From UBA3210 sp963610315 (GTDB lineage: Bacteria; Bacillota_I; Bacilli_A; RFN20; CAG-449): a stretch of DNA of 12,563 bases. The stretch covers positions 1 through 12,563 of the forward strand of contig CAVDMV010000031.1 of assembly GCA_963610315.1 (NCBI GenBank). The letters run 5' to 3'. Each line of letters opens with the position of its first letter. The stretch's first letter is position 1. The notes below the pieces were generated by a model. That model was given only the letters and a program-made list of their open reading frames with translations, was not told the DNA's origin and did no database searches. Both the position numbers and the translations under genes were made by a program. This document shows, in pieces, positions 7,122-12,563 of the stretch.

Positions 7122-7141
7122 AAAAAGAGGCCTAAGCCTCT
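7122..7141 (-). terminator. Rho-independent terminator of the GntR-AEC-GH28 operon
   Basis: AGAGGC and GCCTCT stem around TTAG, followed by a T run on the minus strand, 4 nt after the zinc-ribbon gene stop. It is identical over 20 bases to 5091-5110. On the plus strand it also lies just after the toxin pseudogene. Confidence 0.75.
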
Positions 7142-7144
7142 AAG

Positions 7145-7483
7145 TTATCTCATTGACCAAAATGAAATAAAGAATATAATACTAAACCCGATAAAGCATA
7201 CTACCATATTAATAGAAAAGCCAATGTAAGTACCTTTTCTAGTTTTTTCTTCTTTAATCGCGAATGTAGCTATAAGAACTCCAATAATACCTAGACAAAA
7301 TCCAAGTAACATTCCTAAAAGTAAAGAGCCTTTATCTTCATCTTTTGAAGTTGGTCCATTGTAATCATAATCATATCTACTTTTATAATCATAACGATTA
7401 TCATAACTAGATATTTTTGCCCCACATTTAGGACAGAACTTATCACTATCTCTAACTTCATTACCGCATTTAGAACAATACAT
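7145..7483 (-). CDS. Zinc-ribbon membrane protein
   Basis: I start it at ATG 7483, because AGGTGA lies 7 nt upstream and the protein then begins with MYCSKCG, as zinc-ribbon proteins usually do; this gives 112 residues. An upstream ATG at 7534 would overlap the GH28 gene and add 17 unrelated residues. Two CxxC knuckles (CSKC and CPKC, about residues 3-6 and 17-20) form a zinc ribbon. A Tyr/Asp-rich linker (YDYKSRYDYDYN) follows, then two membrane helices at about 54-77 and 87-108. Similar small proteins are common in Bacillota and their role is unknown. It is the last gene of the operon, 40 nt after the GH28 stop, which may mean no functional link. Confidence 0.75.
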   Translation of the reverse strand: MYCSKCGNEVRDSDKFCPKCGAKISSYDNRYDYKSRYDYDYNGPTSKDEDKGSLLLGMLLGFCLGIIGVLIATFAIKEEKTRKGTYIGFSINMVVCFIGFSIIFFISFWSMR

Positions 7484-7523
7484 TATTTCATCACCTAAAT
7501 ATAATATACAATTTTTAGGTAAA

Positions 7524-8666
7524 TTATTCATCAATAAATTTTAAATCTTTTTTGTTTGTAACGTTATTAAATTGAATATTATTAAACGAAACATTAGTGA
7601 TATGACTATCTTCTAAACCTAATGCTTTAATGCCGTTAAGGGCATTATTAATTTCAATTTTATCGAAGCTAAAATTGTTAAATCTAGGTGCAAGTTTAGT
7701 TAAAGGGATACTAGTTGATGAAGGATAATCCATCGTTAGTTCAATGCCGTCTTTTACGTTAAAAATACTAACGTTTTTAACTGTGACATCTTCGACATAA
7801 CCTCCCCTGCCAGGAAGAGATTTAACTCTTATTCCTCTTTCTACTCCATCGATTACTGAATCAGTAAAGACGATGTTTTTAACTCCGCCGGACATGCCGC
7901 TACCAATTGCTACCGCGGCATGACCTTTAATGAATTTACAATTTTTAATTGTGACATTAGTACAAGGAATATTTACTCTTCTACCATCTTCATTAAGGCC
8001 CGAATTAATCGCGATACAATCATCACCTGTTTCAAATAAACATCTTTCAATAAGAACATTATCGCATGAATCTGGATCAATACCATCAGTATTAGGTCCA
8101 TCTGAATAAATATTTACATTTCTAATAACAACATTTTTGCAATAGACTGGATGAAGTGTCCACATTGGTGAATTACTAATCTTAAAGCCTTCTAAAGTTA
8201 CATTGTTACATGATACTAGTTCAATAAAATCAGGTCTTAAATAAGATGTTTTTAAATTATCAATACGGTCTTCAATCTTAATATGATTAGCTTCGGCATA
8301 ACAAAGTTTATCACATGCTTTAGCTTGTAATTTCTTATATTTCCACCATGCTTGGCCGTTTCCGACAAAATGACCTTTACCACGAATGACAATGTTTTCT
8401 AAATCTTTACCATAGATTAAAGGATGTAAACCAAAGCATTCAACGCCTTCAAAACGGATAAAACGTTCTTCTAAATAATATTCTTTAATTTCAGTAAAGA
8501 TAATATTAGTTCCTTCTTCAAGAGTAAGAGTTAAATTAGATTTTAAATCTAAAGGACGAGAATAATATGTACCTTTAGAAATAACAATTTCATCAAAGTC
8601 ATTTGATTCATCAATGGCATTTTGAATATCATATAAATCATATGTTGTTTTAATAATTCTTTGCAT
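7524..8666 (-). CDS. GH28 polygalacturonase-family glycosidase, cytoplasmic
   Basis: A 380-residue right-handed beta-helix protein with all the main GH28 motifs: NTDGIDPDSC at 192-201 (Asp194), GDDCIAI at 214-220 (Asp215 and Asp216), GHAAVAIGSG at 248-257 (His249) and RGIRVKS at 277-283 (the RIK-type motif, here RVK). Beta-helix repeats of the kind 'NVxIxNxxI' run through residues 150-365. GH28 enzymes hydrolyse alpha-1,4 galacturonosyl links in pectin or rhamnogalacturonan by inversion. There is no signal peptide, so it should act in the cytoplasm on imported oligogalacturonides, probably as an exo-enzyme; this is inferred. AGGAG lies 6 nt before the ATG and overlaps the stop of the upstream AEC gene. 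Its exact substrate cannot be read from the sequence. Confidence 0.85.
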   Translation of the reverse strand: MQRIIKTTYDLYDIQNAIDESNDFDEIVISKGTYYSRPLDLKSNLTLTLEEGTNIIFTEIKEYYLEERFIRFEGVECFGLHPLIYGKDLENIVIRGKGHFVGNGQAWWKYKKLQAKACDKLCYAEANHIKIEDRIDNLKTSYLRPDFIELVSCNNVTLEGFKISNSPMWTLHPVYCKNVVIRNVNIYSDGPNTDGIDPDSCDNVLIERCLFETGDDCIAINSGLNEDGRRVNIPCTNVTIKNCKFIKGHAAVAIGSGMSGGVKNIVFTDSVIDGVERGIRVKSLPGRGGYVEDVTVKNVSIFNVKDGIELTMDYPSSTSIPLTKLAPRFNNFSFDKIEINNALNGIKALGLEDSHITNVSFNNIQFNNVTNKKDLKFIDE

Positions 8667-8675
8667 AATTCTCTC

Positions 8676-9611
8676 CTATAAAACTAAGCCAATTAATAAA
8701 GTAAAGGCTGGTAAAGTAATAATTGATAATAAAGTTGTAATAACAACGCTTGAGGCAGCTAAGTCTTCATTATAATTAAATTTAACCGCGAACACCGATG
8801 TAATAGCCGCGCATGGGCAAGCTTCAAGAACGAAGATAATTTTAAGTACTTCGTGATCAATGCCCGCTAAAGAAAGTAAATATACAGTTCCAAAGCAAGC
8901 AAGAGGAATTACGACTAATCTAATTAAAGTTGTAAACCATAAATATTTATTCTTTAAAACTGGAACAATTGAACTACTCGCGATAATCATACCGGTAATA
9001 ATCATACTTAAAGGAGTATTCATATTGCCGATTAAACTTAATGGAGAAGAAATAATTTCTGGTAATGGAATTTGAAAGAAGAAGATGATTAAACCAATAA
9101 TTAATGCGTATAAAACTGGTGTTTTAGCGATTGAAGTAAGGGCTACTTTTACGTTAAAACTACGACTTACGATCATATAACCGATCGTCCAAAGAAGAAT
9201 GTTAAACATGCTGACAAATGAAGAAGCATAGATTAAACCAACCTTACCAAACATCGCTTCAATTAATGGGAACCCCATATAAGCTGCATTTGAGAAGATA
9301 AGACCAAATCTTAAGATAGGACGATCATCAATATGCCAGAAATGAGTGATGATAAAAGTAATAATTAAACCAACTATTAATAGAATAAAGCTACCTAAGA
9401 AGCACCATAAGATATTAACTAAGACACTTTGATCAAAAGTTGTATTATATGAATTAATAATCATACAAGGAACAACAAGATAAACTAAGAGATTTGAGAA
9501 TGATTTTTTTGAAGAAATATCAATTAGTTTTAATTTAACTAAGATAAATCCTAGAGCAATCATGATAAACATGATTGAGACTTGTTTTAATGCAATAAGA
9601 GCGAGATCCAT
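8676..9611 (-). CDS. AEC family transporter
   Basis: A 311-residue very hydrophobic protein with about ten predicted membrane helices in two halves, typical of the auxin efflux carrier (AEC, Mem_trans) family. Recognisable parts are NLLVYLVVPCMIINS near 40-54, the FSNAAYMGFPLIEAMFG segment near 106-122, and the late EACPCAAITSVFAVKFN near 263-279. Bacterial members move small carboxylates such as malate or malonate. Here, between a GntR regulator and a GH28 enzyme, the cargo may be a uronate or short uronide, an inference from context only. AAGGA lies 10 nt before the ATG inside the last codons of the regulator gene, with a gap of only 4 nt between the two genes, so they are translated together. 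Confidence 0.85.
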   Translation of the reverse strand: MDLALIALKQVSIMFIMIALGFILVKLKLIDISSKKSFSNLLVYLVVPCMIINSYNTTFDQSVLVNILWCFLGSFILLIVGLIITFIITHFWHIDDRPILRFGLIFSNAAYMGFPLIEAMFGKVGLIYASSFVSMFNILLWTIGYMIVSRSFNVKVALTSIAKTPVLYALIIGLIIFFFQIPLPEIISSPLSLIGNMNTPLSMIITGMIIASSSIVPVLKNKYLWFTTLIRLVVIPLACFGTVYLLSLAGIDHEVLKIIFVLEACPCAAITSVFAVKFNYNEDLAASSVVITTLLSIITLPAFTLLIGLVL

Positions 9612-9615
9612 AATA

Positions 9616-10236
9616 TTAATATCCTTCCACAGTATTTTTAAGATGTTCTTTCATCATTAACATCGCTTTTTCTTTATTTCCTTCAATAAGTGCGTTTAAT
9701 ATCGCGATATGTTCTTGTAAAGAAGCTAAATATCTATTCTCATTTTTATAGTTAGATAAATATCTAATTCTTTGAGATAAATCCATTAGGTGACTAACTT
9801 CTTTATTGATTAGTTTGTTGTTAAGTGAAGAAGCAATAGATGCATGAAATAATTTATCAATGTCAATTTCTTCTTCCTCATTAGTTTGAACCGGTAATTC
9901 TGTGTCAACCTTATTTAATAAAGAAATAAAGTAATCTTTCCATTTTTTACATAATTCTTTATCAATGGTGGCTGCCGCTTTAAAGGCAATTTCTGGTTCT
10001 AACATGTAACGTAGTTCATATACTTCTTTTACGTCTGTAAAGGAAATATTCGATACTAAAGTACCTTTTCGAGGGATAACTGTTAAATAGCCTTCTTCGG
10101 CAAGTCTTAAAACTGCTTCACGAACTGGTGTTCGACTTAATCCTAATGAAGAAGCAATTTCTCCTTCATTAAAGATACTTCCTGGAGCAAGGCGGCCCGT
10201 AATAATTTCATTTTTAATATAAGAATATGGATTCAT
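9616..10236 (-). CDS. GntR-family (FadR/FCD) transcriptional regulator
   Basis: A 206-residue regulator. The N-terminal winged helix spans about 1-64, with SLGLSRTPVREAVLRLAEEG at 30-49 and a wing PRKGTLVS at 55-62. The C-terminal FCD ligand domain has ELRYMLEP at 74-81 and the usual metal-binding set: Asp127/His131 (DKLFH), His176 (QEH) and His198 (KEH). Such regulators often sense uronates, hexuronates or other organic acids and mostly repress their own operon. It is the first gene of a four-gene unit with the AEC transporter and GH28 enzyme, and a perfect 12-bp palindrome lies in its leader. GGAGG precedes the ATG by 6 nt. The inducer is presumably a uronate-related acid, inferred from neighbours. 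Confidence 0.9.
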   Translation of the reverse strand: MNPYSYIKNEIITGRLAPGSIFNEGEIASSLGLSRTPVREAVLRLAEEGYLTVIPRKGTLVSNISFTDVKEVYELRYMLEPEIAFKAAATIDKELCKKWKDYFISLLNKVDTELPVQTNEEEEIDIDKLFHASIASSLNNKLINKEVSHLMDLSQRIRYLSNYKNENRYLASLQEHIAILNALIEGNKEKAMLMMKEHLKNTVEGY

Positions 10237-10247
10237 ATCGTTCCTCC

Positions 10248-10259
10248 GTGATATATCAC
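10248..10259. promoter_or_regulatory. Palindromic operator, probably for the GntR regulator
   Basis: GTGATATATCAC is a perfect 12-bp palindrome directly before the ribosome binding site and at or just after the predicted transcription start. A near-palindrome, CTAGTATATTAG (10259-10270), abuts it over the -10 box. This placement suits autorepression. Confidence 0.55.
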
Positions 10260-10263
10260 TAGT

Positions 10264-10292
10264 ATATTAGAATTAAATTAATATAAAGTCAA
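10264..10292 (-). promoter_or_regulatory. Promoter of the GntR-AEC-GH28 operon
   Basis: TTGACT (10287-10292, 5 of 6 bases) and TAATAT (10264-10269, 4 of 6) are 17 bp apart. The predicted start falls at the palindrome 10248-10259, about 25 bp ahead of the ATG. Confidence 0.65.
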
Positions 10293-10311
10293 CAATTCTT
10301 AGAAAGAATAA

Positions 10312-10340
10312 ATGGCAAAAATAATTTTTTATTATATAAT
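10312..10340 (+). promoter_or_regulatory. Promoter of the EAL-domain gene
   Basis: A perfect TATAAT (10335-10340) stands 17 bp after ATGGCA (10312-10317, 4 of 6 bases), about 25 bp before the gene. It diverges from the GntR operon promoter, the two lying about 20 bp apart. Confidence 0.55.
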
Positions 10341-10364
10341 AAAAAAAGTTAGGGAGGTGAACAT

Positions 10365-12266
10365 ATGTTTAATTATAGTTTCAATATCGCCGCGATATTA
10401 GTTTTCATATTAATTATCTTTGTTGCATTTTATAAAAAGATGTATGTTCTTAAAACGACTAGATTATTAATAATCGCTAGTGTTCTCTCCATTCTTTCCT
10501 GCGTATTAGAGATCTTATTTGTTTTTACTAACAATGATGATCTTAACATGTTCTATATAACTTTATATATATGGCTTAGAAATATTATTTACTTCTGTAT
10601 CTTAGATTATACGATTTATTCTTTAAGAGCCGATGTATACATTAAGAAGAATAAATGGCTCTATAGTTCTTTAATGCCATTATTCTCTACTCTTATCTGT
10701 TTTATTATTAATATCTTCTCAAGAAATATCTTTTATATCCATAATCAAGAAATCATTAAAGGTACTTATTCTTGGTTAATATACGTTATTGTTGGTTATT
10801 ATATAGTATTCTCGTTTATTACATTATTTACTTCTTGGACTAATTTTATCATCAAGAAAAATAAATTATTAATCGTCGTAATCTTTTCTATATCTATAAC
10901 TATTTTAATCCAAGTATTCTTCTGTAATTTCTTCTTTGAGATGTTTGCCATTTCGTTATTTATCGGAATAATTTTATTAATTATTGAAAGAAAAGAAGAC
11001 ATTATCGCGAATGGATTAAACTGTTCAAATGAAAAACTCTTCTTATCAGATATGAAGATTTATTATAATTATGGTATTCCATTTAATGTCATCGTTATTA
11101 AGATCAATGAATTTAAAGGTCAAAAGAGTTCAACGTCACAAAAACAATTAGAAGCAATATTAAATAAATTCATTACTACCTTAGATAATTCACTAAATCT
11201 CTATCAATTAGAACATCATACATATTATTTAAATAACGGAGTATTCGCGGTTGCATTTAAAAAGAAACCAGAAGATATTAAGAAAATATTATTATCAACA
11301 TTTGAAAATAAATGGGTTAATGATATTGGTTTACAAGATATATGTGTATTAAGTGTTGATTCAGTAAGTGATATTAAATCTTATGATACATTTATTGATG
11401 TATGTTTACATATGGAAGATTATATTACTTTCACTAAAGATAATAACTTTATTATCTATAATGAATATGCCTTAGATAATAAGATATTATTAGATATATC
11501 TTATCCTGAGCTCATTCAAACTGCGATCGATGAAGATAAATTTGAAGTATTCTATCAACCAATCTATAATTGCTTAAACAAATCATTTACACAAGGTGAA
11601 GCTCTTTTAAGACTTAGAACTAGTGAAGGATATATGTTCCCTTCTAAATTAATTGAAATTAGTGAAAAGAACCATAACATTGAAAAAATCACTAATATCG
11701 TCTTTGAGAAAGTATGTAAATTTGTTAGTAGTGATGACTTTAAAAAACTAAATTTAAATTTCATTGAAATTAATGTTTCCTCATATGAAATAGTTAAAAA
11801 ATCATTTTCTGATCGAATAATTGAAATATCGAACAAATATAATATAAATCCAAAGAAAATATGTTTTGATATCACCGAAAAAGCTTCATTAATCGATGAA
11901 GAAATCTTCTTTAAGAATATGGCTAGATTAATCTCTTATGGCTTTAATTTCTGTTTAGATGGTTATGGCTATGGTTATTCAAGCATTACAAGAATGATGA
12001 AATATCCAATAAATATTGTTAAATTTGATAAATCATTTATTTCTCATGAAGATGACAAAGATATGAAAAGTATTGTTGCTTCCCACATCAATATGTTAAA
12101 AGATATTAATAAAGATATCTTGATCGGCGGAGTTGAAACAAAAGAATCAGTTGATTATTTTATTTCTTTAGGAGTAAATTATTTACAAGGTTATTATTAT
12201 TCATTACCTTTAAAAGAAAAGGAATTTGTAACATTTATTTTAGATAATAATATTTCTAAAGACTAG
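10365..12266 (+). CDS. Membrane protein with degenerate GGDEF and EAL domains
   Basis: A 633-residue protein. About seven membrane helices fill residues 8-208. A GGDEF-like fold follows at about 220-370, but its signature is lost: LNNGVFAVAF (289-298) stands in place of a GGDEF motif, so it should not make c-di-GMP. The EAL domain (about 378-630) has FYQPIY (396-401), GEALLRL (411-417, Glu412), INVSS (469-473, Asn470), FDITEKA (501-507, Glu505), Lys553 in VKFDKSF, GVETKES (589-595, Glu591) and LQGYYYSLPL (607-616, Gln608). The metal motif, usually DDFGTGYSS, reads DGYGYGYSS at 532-540, so the second Asp is Gly533. Hydrolysis of c-di-GMP may be weak or absent, and the protein may instead sense or bind it. 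An almost ideal ribosome binding site (GGGAGGTGA) precedes the ATG. It is a single-gene unit with its own promoter and terminator. Confidence 0.85.
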   Translation: MFNYSFNIAAILVFILIIFVAFYKKMYVLKTTRLLIIASVLSILSCVLEILFVFTNNDDLNMFYITLYIWLRNIIYFCILDYTIYSLRADVYIKKNKWLYSSLMPLFSTLICFIINIFSRNIFYIHNQEIIKGTYSWLIYVIVGYYIVFSFITLFTSWTNFIIKKNKLLIVVIFSISITILIQVFFCNFFFEMFAISLFIGIILLIIERKEDIIANGLNCSNEKLFLSDMKIYYNYGIPFNVIVIKINEFKGQKSSTSQKQLEAILNKFITTLDNSLNLYQLEHHTYYLNNGVFAVAFKKKPEDIKKILLSTFENKWVNDIGLQDICVLSVDSVSDIKSYDTFIDVCLHMEDYITFTKDNNFIIYNEYALDNKILLDISYPELIQTAIDEDKFEVFYQPIYNCLNKSFTQGEALLRLRTSEGYMFPSKLIEISEKNHNIEKITNIVFEKVCKFVSSDDFKKLNLNFIEINVSSYEIVKKSFSDRIIEISNKYNINPKKICFDITEKASLIDEEIFFKNMARLISYGFNFCLDGYGYGYSSITRMMKYPINIVKFDKSFISHEDDKDMKSIVASHINMLKDINKDILIGGVETKESVDYFISLGVNYLQGYYYSLPLKEKEFVTFILDNNISKD

Positions 12267-12288
12267 CTTCCGATTTAGGAAGCTTTTT
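12265..12288 (+). terminator. Rho-independent terminator of the EAL-domain gene
   Basis: AGCTTCC and GGAAGCT form a perfect 7-bp stem around GATTTA, followed by T5. The stem begins inside the stop codon region. Confidence 0.8.
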
Positions 12289-12481
12289 AACTCTCTAAAG
12301 TAAATATTGGTTTATGTCAAAAAAGTGTTGGTTATGAATTGAATCCCAAAAATTAGATCGTGGAATAAAAAAGACTTAAGGCGTTTTTATTATGAAGTTA
12401 ACATTTGTTTTAAACAATATATTTAAACTAGAAATAAGCCTAAATTACGATAAAATATAAATAAGTTTGGAGGCTCACACA
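12289..12481. other. Intergenic region, nothing recognised
   Basis: About 190 AT-rich bases between the EAL gene terminator and the next start. I see only very short frames, among them a 22-codon ATG frame at 12392-12460 and a partly protein-like stretch WNKKDLRRFYYEV near 12360-12400. Neither has support. TAAAAT at 12451-12456 could be a -10 box for the gene starting at 12482, but I find no good -35. Confidence 0.4.
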
Positions 12482-12563
12482 ATGTCATATTATTTAAATA
12501 AAAGTAATGATTCATATTTTGATTGTTTACGTTAAAAAATATTTATTGATAAATCTGGACTTA
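12482..12563 (+). pseudogene. Start of an AAA-ATPase-like (DUF1703-type) gene with an early stop
   Basis: GGAGG lies 8 nt before an ATG whose frame reads MSYYLNKSNDSYFDCLR, then TAA (12533-12535), then KIFIDKSGL in the same frame to the window edge. The combination 'YLN-GN--F---L-SKIYVDKTGL' is the N-terminus of the AAA-ATPase-like plus PD-(D/E)XK nuclease family (AAA-ATPase_like/DUF1703), abundant and often decayed in gut Bacillota. The TAA takes the place of one residue, so a single-base nonsense change is likely. Only the first 27 codons are visible, so the state of the rest is unknown. Confidence 0.6.

Noticed and set aside
7484..7534. Longer start for the zinc-ribbon membrane protein
   Set aside because: It would add 17 residues before the usual MYCSKCG start, overlap the GH28 gene, and ignore the good AGGTGA ahead of ATG 7483.
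8860..9075. 71-codon plus-strand ORF
   Set aside because: It lies entirely opposite the AEC transporter gene, has no ribosome binding site and no recognisable motifs.
10799..11002. 67-codon minus-strand ORF
   Set aside because: Antisense to the membrane part of the EAL-domain gene; composition is a shadow of the real frame.
11564..11875. 103-codon minus-strand ORF
   Set aside because: Antisense to the conserved EAL domain, no supporting start signal.
12300..12420. Possible transposase remnant
   Set aside because: A short stretch looks protein-like (KKDLRRFYYEV), but no known transposase motif, terminal repeat or target duplication can be seen.
12392..12460. 22-codon plus-strand ORF before the AAA-ATPase-like gene
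   Set aside because: Very short, only a weak AAGG upstream, no family resemblance; treated as chance.
1..12563. CRISPR array, tRNA or rRNA genes
   Set aside because: No regularly spaced repeats, no cloverleaf-like sequence and no rRNA-like stretch was noticed on either strand.

Overview
The window is AT-rich Bacillota-type DNA, with strong GGAGG-like ribosome binding sites, tightly packed genes and short hairpin-plus-T terminators. All intact genes end in TAA or TAG, and the roughly 28 Trp codons in them are TGG. The secreted protein family at the left (FAWFT signal region, a 'NPYVI...LYNFAWLQY' block, a GLUG-like motif) is of a kind I associate with uncultured gut Bacilli/Mollicutes-like lineages such as RF39. 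That placement is an inference.

Left block (1-3812, minus strand) is a cell-surface unit. A DUF6273 lipoprotein (3758-2730) is followed by a short leader ORF carrying a G9 tract, and then by a large secreted protein (2627-205). The secreted gene is broken by a one-base frameshift near 2061-2088 and ends at a good terminator. Beyond that terminator, an ORF fragment with no start runs off the left edge.

Middle-left block (3832-5504, minus strand) holds a DUF5698/UPF0316-like membrane protein, a long-form RpiB-family isomerase resembling streptococcal DhuI (unsaturated-uronate metabolism) with a very good promoter, and a small acidic zinc-ribbon protein.

Middle block (5616-7104, plus strand) is an AbiE type IV toxin-antitoxin operon. 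It has an extended -10 promoter, a 10-bp inverted repeat that reaches the ribosome binding site, and an intact AbiEi antitoxin. The AbiEii toxin is degraded by an in-frame TGA and two frameshifts.

Right-middle operon (10292-7122, minus strand) encodes a GntR/FCD regulator, an AEC transporter, a cytoplasmic GH28 polygalacturonase-like enzyme and a zinc-ribbon membrane protein. The promoter is clear, with a perfect palindrome near +1. Together with the DhuI-like isomerase this suggests use of pectin- or glycosaminoglycan-derived uronides imported as oligomers.

The right block (10312-12288, plus strand) is a seven-helix membrane protein with a degenerate GGDEF domain and an EAL domain whose DD metal motif reads DG. 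At the right edge an AAA-ATPase-like gene begins with a good ribosome binding site but hits TAA after 17 codons.

The most interesting signals are the G9 tract and leader ORF ahead of the surface gene (a phase-variation candidate), the decayed toxin beside an intact antitoxin and operator, and the uronide operon built around an AEC transporter.
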